From assembly GCA_051889215.1 (NCBI GenBank), contig JBJFDC010000016.1, positions 1 to 17,139 on the forward strand: 17,139 nucleotides of DNA, read 5' to 3'. Shown here in pieces: positions 1-6,795 of this stretch. The translations under genes and the position numbers were made by a program. Origin of the DNA: UMGS1470 sp051889215 (GTDB lineage: Bacteria > Bacillota > Clostridia > Christensenellales > UBA1242). The first letter of the stretch is position 1; each line of letters opens with the position of its first letter. Below the pieces are notes generated by a model. The model was given only the letters and a program-made list of their open reading frames with translations, ran no database searches and was not told where the DNA came from.

Positions 1-257
1 CCTGCAAGCTTATAATTTTTTAAATCCTTTTTTGTCAAACTCTGAAGATATCCATCTTTTCCTGTCATTCTTGAAAGTGTTTCATCATGAAATACAACCA
101 GTGTTCCATCAGAAATTTGATGGACATCAAGTTCAATCGCATAGTTATTTTCAACTGCATTTTTAAATGCGGAAATTGAATTTTCTGCAATATTATTGTT
201 GTGAAGTCCTCGATGCGCGATGTATTTTTCAACGAGCCAAGTTTGAAATAAATCCAT
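1..257 (-). CDS. Glycerophosphodiester phosphodiesterase (GDPD), N-terminal 85 residues; 3' part lies beyond the window edge
   Basis: This gene reads leftward off the window edge, so only its start is present. The translated part carries the GDPD active-site pattern: His15-Arg16-Gly (HRG), an ENS motif at 25-27 in place of the usual PENT, Glu42-x-Asp44 (ELD) and His57-Asp58 (HD). In this family these residues bind the divalent metal and act in acid-base hydrolysis of glycerophosphodiesters to sn-glycerol-3-phosphate and an alcohol. There is no signal peptide or N-terminal membrane segment, so a cytoplasmic enzyme acting on phospholipid breakdown products is inferred. The ATG at 257-255 is supported by an AAAGGGG ribosome binding site at 270-264, six bases away. 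It is divergent from lepA and has no evident functional link to the rest of the window. The family call is strong; the substrate cannot be determined. Confidence 0.9.
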   Translation of the reverse strand, partial: MDLFQTWLVEKYIAHRGLHNNNIAENSISAFKNAVENNYAIELDVHQISDGTLVVFHDETLSRMTGKDGYLQSLTKKDLKNYKLA

Positions 258-279
258 ATTCAACCCCTTTTTTTCAAAT

Positions 280-309
280 AATATAACATGAAATTTAAAA
301 TTTTGCCAA
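280..309 (-). promoter_or_regulatory. Candidate sigma-A promoter for the GDPD gene
   Basis: On the minus strand a TTGGCA -35 box (309-304) is followed after 18 bases by TATATT (285-280), or after 17 bases by TTATAT. Transcription would begin near 273, just ahead of the ribosome binding site at 270-264. The leader would be very short. The surroundings are very AT-rich, so chance matches are possible. Confidence 0.5.
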
Positions 310-334
310 CGATTTATTATATTATTTAAAATAT

Positions 335-363
335 TTGCAATATTAAACTTTTTTTGTTATCAT
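335..363 (+). promoter_or_regulatory. Candidate sigma-A promoter for lepA-hemW
   Basis: A TTGCAA -35 box (335-340) and a TATCAT -10 box (358-363) are separated by exactly 17 bases. The predicted start near 370 leaves a short leader before the ribosome binding site at 376-380. It is the only promoter-like pair close to lepA on this strand. Confidence 0.55.
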
Positions 364-375
364 TTCAAAGTATTT

Positions 376-380
376 GAGGT
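376..380 (+). promoter_or_regulatory. Ribosome binding site that fixes the TTG start of lepA
   Basis: GAGGT at 376-380 lies five bases before the TTG at 386. No ATG or GTG in frame gives a product starting close to the conserved IRNF-xIVAHIDHGKS segment, so this site decides the start. An earlier in-frame TTG at 374 overlaps the Shine-Dalgarno sequence itself and is not supported. Confidence 0.75.
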
Positions 381-385
381 ATTAA

Positions 386-2188
386 TTGGACCAGAAACAT
401 ATTAGAAATTTTTGTATTGTTGCACATATTGACCACGGCAAGAGCACACTTGCCGATCGTTTGATTGAAAAAACCAACACTGTCGCAAAGAGGGACATGA
501 CAAGTCAACTTTTGGACAGCATGGACATTGAAAAAGAAAGGGGAATAACAATCAAACTCACTCCGACCAGAATGTTCTATGAATATCAAGGTGAAGAATA
601 TTTGCTTAACCTCATTGACACACCGGGGCATGTTGATTTCACCTATGAGGTTTCGCGCTCACTTGCGGCTTGTGAAGGGGCAATTCTCATTATTGACGCA
701 ACTCAAGGCGTGCAAGCTCAAACTCTTGCAAACCTTTATCTTGCTGTCGAAAACAACCTTGAAATTTTGCCAGTGATAAACAAGATTGATTTGCCTTCTG
801 CCGATGTTGAAAACTGCAAAAAGGAAATTGAAGAAATCATTGGTCTTCCAGCAAATGACGTTCCTTGCATTTCAGCAAAAGAAGGGATTAATATTGAAAG
901 CGTTTTGCAAAAAATCATAACAGAATTTCCATGTCCAAAAGGTGATGAACAAAAGCCGCTTCGAGCATTGATTTTTGATAGTTTTTACGACAATTTTAAA
1001 GGCGCCGTGAGCATGGTTAGAATTGTTGACGGAAAAGTCAAGGTCGGCGACAAAATCAAAATGTGGACGACTGGAAGAGTGTATGATGTGACTGAAGTCG
1101 GCGTTTTTGCTCCGTCAATGAAGGTTCAAGACGATTTGACTGCAGGAGAAGTTGGATATATCGCTGCGAGCATAAAAAATGTTTCTGACACAAAGGTGGG
1201 GGACACAATCACCGATGCACAAAATCCATGTGACAGTCCTTTGCCTGGATATAAAAATGTCCAGCCAGTTGTTTTTTGCGGCGTTTTCTTGGTTGATGGC
1301 TCAAAGTATCAAGACCTCAAAGATGCACTTGAGAAACTCAAACTCAACGATGCCTCGCTGATTTTCGCACCTGAAAGCTCTGTCGCACTAGGATTTGGCT
1401 TTCGATGCGGTTTTTTGGGTCTTTTGCACATGGAAATAATCACCGAAAGACTTGAACGCGAATTTGGACTTGACATAATCACCACGGCACCGGGGGTTTC
1501 TTATCATGTTTATAAAACAAATGGTGAAATGCTTGAAGTATCAAATCCGACTCTTCTTCCTCCACAAAGCGAAATTGACCGAATTGAAGAACCAATTGTT
1601 GACATGTCAATATTCACTCCGCCCGAATATGTTGGGGCAATTATGGATTTGATTGCTGACAAGCGCGGCATATACAAAGATATGCAATACCTTGACAAAA
1701 CACGTGTTCAAATGAAATACACTTTGCCGTTGAACGAAATCGTCTATGACTTTTTTGACGCTCTCAAATCGCGCACAAAAGGTTATGCAAGCATGGATTA
1801 TGAACTTGTTGGATTCATGCCAAGTGAGCTCGTGAAACTCGACATTTTGCTCAATAATGAGGTGTGTGATGCATTGAGTCTTATCGTCCACAAGGACAAG
1901 GCATACTCTCGTGGCAGAGCAATCGCCGAAAAGCTCAAAGAGGTTATTCCTCGTCAACTTTTTGAAGTGCCAATTCAAGCATGCATTGGAAACAAAATTA
2001 TTGCGAGAGAAACAGTCAAGGCCCTCCGAAAAGATGTCCTTGCAAAATGTTATGGCGGTGACATTTCAAGAAAACGCAAACTTCTCGAAAAGCAGAAAGA
2101 AGGCAAAAAGAGAATGCGAAAAGTGGGATCGGTTGAACTTCCAAGCGAAGCATTTATGTCCATTCTCAAACTTGATAACGATGACTAA
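386..2188 (+). CDS. lepA: Elongation factor 4 (LepA), ribosome-associated translational GTPase
   Basis: LepA/EF4 binds the ribosome and has been linked to back-translocation and to initiation or 30S biogenesis. The 600-residue protein has the family's normal length. The GTPase domain shows G1 AHIDHGKST at 13-21, the GITIKL switch segment around 53-58, DTPGH at 78-82 and NKID at 132-135. Downstream are the beta-barrel domain, two EF-G-like alpha/beta domains (GFGFRCGFLGLLHMEI) and the LepA-specific C-terminal domain with AKCYGGDISRKRKLLEKQ. There is no EF-G domain IV, as expected. Translation starts at TTG with GAGGT five bases upstream; the weak codon probably lowers yield. The stop overlaps the hemW start by eight bases, so the two are probably translationally coupled. 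Identification is essentially certain. Confidence 0.98.
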   Translation: MDQKHIRNFCIVAHIDHGKSTLADRLIEKTNTVAKRDMTSQLLDSMDIEKERGITIKLTPTRMFYEYQGEEYLLNLIDTPGHVDFTYEVSRSLAACEGAILIIDATQGVQAQTLANLYLAVENNLEILPVINKIDLPSADVENCKKEIEEIIGLPANDVPCISAKEGINIESVLQKIITEFPCPKGDEQKPLRALIFDSFYDNFKGAVSMVRIVDGKVKVGDKIKMWTTGRVYDVTEVGVFAPSMKVQDDLTAGEVGYIAASIKNVSDTKVGDTITDAQNPCDSPLPGYKNVQPVVFCGVFLVDGSKYQDLKDALEKLKLNDASLIFAPESSVALGFGFRCGFLGLLHMEIITERLEREFGLDIITTAPGVSYHVYKTNGEMLEVSNPTLLPPQSEIDRIEEPIVDMSIFTPPEYVGAIMDLIADKRGIYKDMQYLDKTRVQMKYTLPLNEIVYDFFDALKSRTKGYASMDYELVGFMPSELVKLDILLNNEVCDALSLIVHKDKAYSRGRAIAEKLKEVIPRQLFEVPIQACIGNKIIARETVKALRKDVLAKCYGGDISRKRKLLEKQKEGKKRMRKVGSVELPSEAFMSILKLDNDD

Positions 2189-3290
2189 CATTTCAATATA
2201 TGTTCATATTCCATTTTGCGAAAGCAAATGCATCTATTGTGCATTTTCTTCTTTCGTGCCAAAAAATGAGCAAATTCATGAGTATTTTGAAGTGCTGAAC
2301 AGCGAAATAAAAACAAAATCAAAAAAGCATAGAAATGACATTGTGCAGACGGTATTTTTTGGTGGTGGAACACCAAGTGTTGTTGATTCGTCATACATCA
2401 AAAAAACATTGGAGACCATAAAACAAAATTTCAATCTATCAAACGATGCTGAAATTTCCATTGAATGCAATCCAAATTCTGCGACATATGAAAAACTTTG
2501 TGAATACAAAAAAGCTGGTTTCAACCGAATTAGTTTTGGCGTGCAATCACTGGACGAAGATTTGCTTTTGTTTCTCAATCGACGACACAACAAAGATATT
2601 GCTCTCAAAGCGATTAAAAATGCAAAAAAAGTCGGATTCAACAATATCAATGCAGACCTTTTGATTGGGCTACAAAGTCAAACAAAGCAGAATTTTTTGA
2701 CTCAAATTGATGAACTTGTTGATGCGGGAATAACACATATTTCGACATATATGCTTATGATTGAAAAACACACTCCGCTTAGTGCAATGAAGAACAAAAA
2801 AGATTTCATCATGAGTGATGACGAATGCGTCGAACTATATGATGACGTTGTTGAATATTTGGATAAATTGGGATTTGTTAGATATGAAATCTCAAACTTT
2901 TCCAAATCAGGGTATGAGTGCAAACATAATCAAGTTTACTGGAGTATGGGAGAATATTTGGGATTTGGACTTGCTGCTCATTCTTTTGTTTTTGGCAAGA
3001 GAATTGCAAACACGAGCAATTTCAAAACATATCTTTCTCAAAAGAATTATCAAAAAGCTCACACGGTGACTGAACAAGAAAAACGAGAAGAATATGTCAT
3101 GCTCGCATTGAGAACGAGAGATGGAATAAATCTAAAGAAATACAAACTCATGTTTGGCAAAGACTTGCTTGAAGAAAAGAAAGATGAAATCAAAGAGTTG
3201 GATAATTTTGTTGAAATCAAGGGTGATTATTTGAAAATAAAACAAACCGAATTTGGAAAAACAAACTTGATTATCCTAAAACTTATATAA
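2181..3290 (+). CDS. hemW: HemW, radical SAM heme chaperone family (formerly annotated HemN-like)
   Basis: This 369-residue protein starts MTNISIYVHIPFC. The radical SAM cluster motif C-x3-C-x2-C (CESKCIYC) lies at about residues 12-19, followed by GGGTPS (SAM binding) and the HNQVYW segment typical of HemW. HemW proteins bind heme and an iron-sulfur cluster and are thought to deliver heme to target proteins. They are not coproporphyrinogen dehydrogenases, despite older HemN annotations. The ATG at 2181 lies inside the lepA 3' end in another frame. A longer in-frame reading from 1911 exists, but its extra N-terminus is lepA sequence in another frame and has no family similarity. There is no strong Shine-Dalgarno, which fits coupling to lepA. 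In Bacillus this gene precedes hrcA-grpE-dnaK; here it is followed directly by the ylxM-ffh cluster. Confidence 0.95.
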   Translation: MTNISIYVHIPFCESKCIYCAFSSFVPKNEQIHEYFEVLNSEIKTKSKKHRNDIVQTVFFGGGTPSVVDSSYIKKTLETIKQNFNLSNDAEISIECNPNSATYEKLCEYKKAGFNRISFGVQSLDEDLLLFLNRRHNKDIALKAIKNAKKVGFNNINADLLIGLQSQTKQNFLTQIDELVDAGITHISTYMLMIEKHTPLSAMKNKKDFIMSDDECVELYDDVVEYLDKLGFVRYEISNFSKSGYECKHNQVYWSMGEYLGFGLAAHSFVFGKRIANTSNFKTYLSQKNYQKAHTVTEQEKREEYVMLALRTRDGINLKKYKLMFGKDLLEEKKDEIKELDNFVEIKGDYLKIKQTEFGKTNLIILKLI

Positions 3291-3296
3291 AAACTG

Positions 3297-3325
3297 TTGA
3301 CAAACACATATTGATATGATAAAGT
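3297..3325 (+). promoter_or_regulatory. Promoter for the ylxM-ffh-rpsP cluster
   Basis: A perfect TTGACA -35 box (3297-3302), a 17-base spacer and TAAAGT (3320-3325) with an extended -10 TG at 3317-3318 form a good sigma-A promoter. It begins seven bases after the hemW stop. There is no terminator between hemW and this promoter, so some lepA-hemW transcripts may read through. The predicted start is near 3332. Confidence 0.65.
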
Positions 3326-3328
3326 TTG

Positions 3329-3354
3329 CTTGTAAAGTTAATTTGCTTTACAGG
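3329..3354 (+). promoter_or_regulatory. Hairpin in the ylxM leader overlapping the ribosome binding site
   Basis: TGTAAAG (3331-3337) pairs perfectly with CTTTACA (3346-3352). Two further pairs (a T-G wobble and a C-G) extend the stem to 3329 and 3354, leaving an eight-base loop. The 3' arm contains the first bases of the AGGA ribosome binding site (3352-3355). No T-run follows, so it is not a terminator. If transcription starts at 3332, the extended pairs are lost but most of the seven-pair core remains. A regulatory role is inference only. Confidence 0.4.
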
Positions 3355-3361
3355 ATTTGAT

Positions 3362-3685
3362 ATGAGTTTGGAGAAAAATTTAAAAATTTCACGATTGTAT
3401 GATGAATATTGCGAAGTTCTTAGCGAAAACCAAAAACTCGTTATGACTGAATATTATTTTGAAGACAAAACTTTGAGTGAAATCGCTGAAAATCTTTCAA
3501 TCTCAAGACAAGCAGTTCTTGACTCAATCAAGAAAAGTGAAGAAAAACTTTTTGAATTTGAAGAAAAATTCAAACTGGTTGAAAAAGTTGAAAACTTGCA
3601 AGCGCTTGTTGAAAAATTCAAATCAAATCAAATTTCAAAACATCATTTTGTTGAGGAAATTGAAAATCAAATCAAGGAGATTTAA
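3362..3685 (+). CDS. ylxM: YlxM, SRP-associated HTH protein
   Basis: A 107-residue acidic protein with a sigma-70 region 4-like helix-turn-helix at about residues 37-58 (TLSEIAENLSISRQAV), followed by a charged, probably coiled C-terminal helix. YlxM is the protein encoded directly before ffh in Gram-positive bacteria and associates with the signal recognition particle; in streptococci it has been reported to affect SRP GTPase activity. The ATG at 3362 is chosen because AGGA at 3352-3355 lies six bases upstream. A reading from TTG at 3326 would start before the predicted transcript start. The stop and the ffh start share a base (TAATG), so the two proteins are likely made together. Confidence 0.9.
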   Translation: MSLEKNLKISRLYDEYCEVLSENQKLVMTEYYFEDKTLSEIAENLSISRQAVLDSIKKSEEKLFEFEEKFKLVEKVENLQALVEKFKSNQISKHHFVEEIENQIKEI

Positions 3686-4998
3686 TGGCACTATTTTCTG
3701 GTCTTAGCGAAAAACTCAATCATGTTTTTAGCAAACTTGCCAATCGCGGAAAATTGACAGCGCTTGAAATCAAAGAGGCGATGCGCGAAGTTCGTGTTGC
3801 ATTGCTTGAAGCAGATGTCAACTATATGGTTGCCAAAGAGTTCTGTAGCAAAGTTTCAGAAAAAGCACTCGGAGACGAAGTTCTTCAAAGTCTGACACCA
3901 AGTCAGCAGGTCATAAAAATTGTCAATGAAGAACTTGTTGCACTGATGTCGAGCCCAAATCAAAAACTTCAAGTCTCTCCAAAACCACCAACAATAATAA
4001 TGATGTGTGGACTTCAAGGCGCTGGAAAGACGACAATGTGCGCAAAACTTGCCGCACACCTCAAAAAGAGTGGAAAAAGACCTTTGCTTGTCGCTTGCGA
4101 CATCTATCGTCCAGCAGCGATTGAGCAACTCAAAGTTGTCGGAAAGCAGGCAAATGCAGATGTATTTGAACGCGGAACACAAAATCCTGTCAAAACATCA
4201 AAAGAGGCAATTGAATTTGCAATCAAACAGGGCTTTGACACAGTTATTATTGACACGGCAGGACGACTTCATATCAATGAAGAATTGATGGAAGAATTGG
4301 ACAACATCAAAAAAACTGTTCAGCCAACAGAAATTTTGCTTGTCGTTGATGCAATGACTGGTCAAGACGCTGTAAATGTCGCAAAGTCGTTTAACGACCG
4401 ACTTGACATCTCTGGAGTCGTCATCACAAAACTCGATGGAGACACGAGAGGTGGTGCGGCACTTTCAATCAAAGCCATCACATCAAAACCAATCAAGTTT
4501 TGTGGAATTGGAGAAAAAATTGGCGACCTTGAACCTTTTTATCCAGACAGAATTGCATCGCGTATTCTCGGCATGGGAGACGTGTTGACTCTCATCGAGA
4601 AAGCACAAAACGCAGTAAGCGAAGAAGAAGCGCTCAAACTTGAAAAGAAATTTCGCGAAAATTCATTTGATTTTGAGGATTATTTGGCTCAACTTGAAAA
4701 CCTCAAAAAAATGGGCAGTCTCAAAGATGTGATTGAGATGATTCCGGGACTTGGTTCAAAACTCAAGGGTGTTGATATTGATGAGAGTCAACTAAAAAAG
4801 AACAAGGCAATCATTCAATCAATGACACCATATGAAAGAAGAAATCCGGACCAAATCAAATATGGCAACCGCAAGAGAATTGCAGCGGGAAGCGGAACGA
4901 CAATTCAAGACGTCAACGCGCTACTAAAGCAATTTGAACAAAGCAAAGAAATGATGAAGCAACTCAAAAACAAACGCGGGTTGAGAGGGCTATTTTAA
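3685..4998 (+). CDS. ffh: Signal recognition particle GTPase Ffh (SRP54)
   Basis: Ffh binds the SRP RNA and signal sequences of nascent membrane and secreted proteins and docks with FtsY at the membrane. The 437-residue protein has the expected order: N domain (1-~100), G domain with GLQGAGKTT at 109-117, DTAGR at 190-194, TKLD at 248-251 and the GDTRGG insertion-box segment, then the M domain from about residue 295. The M domain contains the PYERRNP segment and the RKRIAAGSG RNA-binding motif, followed by MMKQL. An AAGGAGA site at 3674-3680 drives initiation at ATG 3685. The C-terminus is short after GLRGLF and is only modestly methionine-rich. No SRP RNA gene is visible nearby. Identity is certain. 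Confidence 0.98.
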   Translation: MALFSGLSEKLNHVFSKLANRGKLTALEIKEAMREVRVALLEADVNYMVAKEFCSKVSEKALGDEVLQSLTPSQQVIKIVNEELVALMSSPNQKLQVSPKPPTIIMMCGLQGAGKTTMCAKLAAHLKKSGKRPLLVACDIYRPAAIEQLKVVGKQANADVFERGTQNPVKTSKEAIEFAIKQGFDTVIIDTAGRLHINEELMEELDNIKKTVQPTEILLVVDAMTGQDAVNVAKSFNDRLDISGVVITKLDGDTRGGAALSIKAITSKPIKFCGIGEKIGDLEPFYPDRIASRILGMGDVLTLIEKAQNAVSEEEALKLEKKFRENSFDFEDYLAQLENLKKMGSLKDVIEMIPGLGSKLKGVDIDESQLKKNKAIIQSMTPYERRNPDQIKYGNRKRIAAGSGTTIQDVNALLKQFEQSKEMMKQLKNKRGLRGLF

Positions 4999-5002
4999 TT
5001 GG

Positions 5003-5024
5003 TTTTTTCACGAAAGTGTAAAAA
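5003..5024 (+). other. Weak hairpin with GAAA tetraloop between ffh and rpsP
   Basis: CAC-GAAA-GTG (5009-5018) is flanked by T5003-5007 and A5020-5024, which can extend the stem past one T-T mismatch. It has no T-run after it and little GC, so it is not a convincing terminator. It might be an mRNA processing or stability element, or chance. The 50-base gap otherwise holds only the rpsP ribosome binding site. Confidence 0.25.
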
Positions 5025-5048
5025 TATATACTAAAAAAGGAGAAAAAC

Positions 5049-5303
5049 ATGGCAGTAAAAATTAGATTAACAAGACTTGGAGACAAAAAGGCACCATTCT
5101 ATAGAGTTGTTGTTGCTGATTCTCGTTCACCACGTGATGGCAAGTTTATTGACAATATTGGCACATACAATCCACTCACTGATCCAGCTGAAATCAAAAT
5201 TGATGTCGAAAAAGCAAAAACATGGATTGCTAATGGCGCACAACCAACTGACACAGCAAGAGCATTACTTGTTAAAGCTGGCGCACTTGAAAACAGAAAA
5301 TAA
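5049..5303 (+). CDS. rpsP: 30S ribosomal protein S16
   Basis: This 84-residue basic protein begins MAVKIRLTRLGDKKAPFYR, followed by VVADSRSPRDG and GTYNP, the standard S16 signature. S16 binds 16S rRNA early in 30S assembly. The ATG at 5049 has AAGGAGA at 5037-5043 with five-base spacing, one of the strongest sites in the window, as expected for an abundant protein. It lies between ffh and khpA in the order conserved in Bacillota. Confidence 0.98.
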   Translation: MAVKIRLTRLGDKKAPFYRVVVADSRSPRDGKFIDNIGTYNPLTDPAEIKIDVEKAKTWIANGAQPTDTARALLVKAGALENRK

Positions 5304-5312
5304 GGAGCAAAA

Positions 5313-5555
5313 ATGGAAGAGATTGTTGAATACATTGTAAAAAATCTTGTTCAAACTCCTGATGAAGTCAAAGTCTCATCATATGAAGACGGTGAAATAA
5401 CTGTTATTCAAGTTCTCGTCAACGAAGATGAACTCGGAAAAGTTATAGGCAAAAATGGAAGAATTGCACAAAGCATTCGTGCAATAGTTCGTTCTGCTTC
5501 AAATGGAACAGGCAAAAAATATGCCGTCAAGATTGGGAGCGAAACAAAAGAGTAA
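5313..5555 (+). CDS. khpA: KhpA, small KH-domain RNA-binding protein (YlqC)
   Basis: An 80-residue protein consisting of one KH domain, with the RNA-contacting loop GKNG at 46-49 in the context LGKVIGKNGRIAQSIR. KhpA pairs with KhpB (Jag/EloR) in Gram-positive bacteria and binds many transcripts, affecting cell elongation and division. The AAGGAG site at 5302-5307 overlaps the rpsP stop codon, so S16 and KhpA synthesis is coupled. It is directly followed by a terminator-like hairpin, so rpsP and khpA probably lie on a more abundant transcript than rimM and the genes after it. Confidence 0.93.
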   Translation: MEEIVEYIVKNLVQTPDEVKVSSYEDGEITVIQVLVNEDELGKVIGKNGRIAQSIRAIVRSASNGTGKKYAVKIGSETKE

Positions 5556-5562
5556 TTTTTGT

Positions 5563-5589
5563 GGGTCAGCGAAAGTTGACCCTTTTTTT
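5563..5589 (+). terminator. Rho-independent terminator or attenuator between khpA and rimM
   Basis: GGGTCAGC (5563-5570) pairs with GTTGACCC (5575-5582), eight pairs including one G-T wobble, closed by a GAAA tetraloop and followed by seven Ts (5583-5589). The form is that of a strong intrinsic terminator. It starts eight bases after the khpA stop and ends 16 bases before the rimM start. No promoter fits between it and rimM, so rimM-trmD-rbgA-rnhB-yraN appear to depend on read-through. Confidence 0.8.
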
Positions 5590-5605
5590 CAAATTGCAGG
5601 TGAAT

Positions 5606-6118
5606 ATGAAAAATCAAATTCTTGTCGGAAAAATACTCAAACCTCAAGGAATCAAGGGTGAGGTAAAAGTCAAACCAATTTTGGATAAACTCGAAAGATT
5701 TTCTTCTTTTGAGCACTTTTTCGTTGGCAAAGAAAAATCGCTCTTTGAGGTTGAAAAGATTGACGTCAGATTTGGTTATGCGTATGTCACTTTTAAAAAT
5801 ATAAAAACGCGCAATGATGCTGAAACTTTGCGCAACAAAGACTTGTATGTTTCTCGGGAAGATTTTGGAAAACTCGACGAAGATTCATATCTTCTTGAAG
5901 ACCTTATTGGACTTGATGTCGTTTTTAGTGGAACAAATCAATGTGTCGGAAAAATTATTGACATTGACCAATATGGAAGTGCAGATGTCATCAATGTTTT
6001 GTCGACTGATGGAAGAAAATACCAATTGCCATTTTTGAAAGCGGTTTTTTTGGATATAAACTTGAGTGATGGCGTTATATATGTTGACAAAAAAATATAT
6101 GAGGAGATGAAAATATGA
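5606..6118 (+). CDS. rimM: Ribosome maturation factor RimM
   Basis: RimM binds S19 in the 30S head and assists late 16S rRNA maturation. The 170-residue protein has the N-terminal beta-barrel with VGKILKPQGIKGEVKV, and a C-terminal PRC-barrel (DLIGLDVVFSG...GKIIDIDQYGSADVINV) ending near VIYVDKKIYEEM. I start it at ATG 5606, where AGGTGA at 5598-5603 matches the 3' half of the AGGAGGTGA consensus. A reading from 5561 would put the terminator stem inside the coding sequence and adds residues unlike RimM. It overlaps trmD by four bases (ATGA), consistent with coupled production of these two partners. Confidence 0.95.
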   Translation: MKNQILVGKILKPQGIKGEVKVKPILDKLERFSSFEHFFVGKEKSLFEVEKIDVRFGYAYVTFKNIKTRNDAETLRNKDLYVSREDFGKLDEDSYLLEDLIGLDVVFSGTNQCVGKIIDIDQYGSADVINVLSTDGRKYQLPFLKAVFLDINLSDGVIYVDKKIYEEMKI

Positions 6119-6795
6119 GAATTGATATTTTAACGCTTTTCCCAGAAATGTTTTCTGCTCTTCAAACAAGCATTTTGGGTCGTGCACAGCAAAATGGAAA
6201 AATTGAAATTAACATTGTCAATATAAGAGATTTCACACTCGACAAGCACAAAAAATGTGATGACACTCCATATGGCGGTGGCGCGGGAATGGTTATGACG
6301 CCACAGCCAATTTATGATGCAATTATGTCGGTTAAAACCGAAAAATCCCGTGTTATTTTCACAAGTCCTCGTGGCAGAACATTCACACAAAATGTTGCAC
6401 AAGAGTTTTCAAAACTTGAACATCTTGTCATTTTGTGTGGGCATTATGAAGGTGTTGACCAAAGAGTTGTCGACCTTTGTGTTGACGAAGAAATATCGAT
6501 TGGAGACTTTGTTCTCACGGGTGGTGAAATTCCCGCCATGGCGATGGTTGATAGCATTGCAAGACTTTGTGATGGAGTTATCAGTTCAGAGTCACTTGAT
6601 AGCGAAAGTTTTTCGGGAGAAGGATTGCTTGAATATCCTCAATACACCAAACCTCAAGAATTTATGGGCTTGAAAGTGCCTGATGTTTTAACCAGCGGAA
6701 ATCATGGTGAAATCGACAAATGGAGAAAAGCGCAGTCGATGGAACTAACAAAAAAGCTCCGCCCAGACCTTTTGGGAGGTGAAAATGAAAATTAA
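6115..6795 (+). CDS. trmD: tRNA (guanine-37-N1)-methyltransferase TrmD
   Basis: TrmD uses S-adenosylmethionine to make m1G37, which prevents +1 frameshifting. It is a trefoil-knot (SPOUT) dimer. Visible motifs are PYGGGAGMV at 52-60, CGHYEGVDQR at 108-117, IGDFVLTGGEIP at 129-140 and GLLEYPQYTKP at 170-180. At 226 residues it is slightly shorter than many homologues (about 240), with the shortening at the C-terminus after RPDLL. The catalytic segment reads ESF at 164-166 where many TrmDs have DSF (see findings). The site GAGGAG at 6101-6106 precedes the ATG that overlaps the rimM stop. The 3' end overlaps rbgA by 11 bases. Confidence 0.96.
   Translation: MRIDILTLFPEMFSALQTSILGRAQQNGKIEINIVNIRDFTLDKHKKCDDTPYGGGAGMVMTPQPIYDAIMSVKTEKSRVIFTSPRGRTFTQNVAQEFSKLEHLVILCGHYEGVDQRVVDLCVDEEISIGDFVLTGGEIPAMAMVDSIARLCDGVISSESLDSESFSGEGLLEYPQYTKPQEFMGLKVPDVLTSGNHGEIDKWRKAQSMELTKKLRPDLLGGENEN

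Noticed and set aside
1607..1978. 123-codon open frame on the minus strand inside lepA
   Set aside because: It is antisense to a highly conserved coding region, has no ribosome binding site and no recognisable family; it arises from lepA codon use.
3326..3361. Twelve-residue N-terminal extension of YlxM from TTG 3326
   Set aside because: It begins before the predicted transcript start, has no ribosome binding site, and contains the leader hairpin and the true AGGA site.
5003..5032. TATACT at 5027-5032 as the -10 box of a separate rpsP promoter
   Set aside because: The only -35 candidates are T-runs, and transcription would start at about 5039, inside the Shine-Dalgarno sequence.
6779..6787. 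GTG start for rbgA six bases before the ATG
   Set aside because: The GTG is part of the GGGAGGTGA ribosome binding site, so the ATG at 6785 is the functional start. The same reasoning rejects GTG 9182 for comM.
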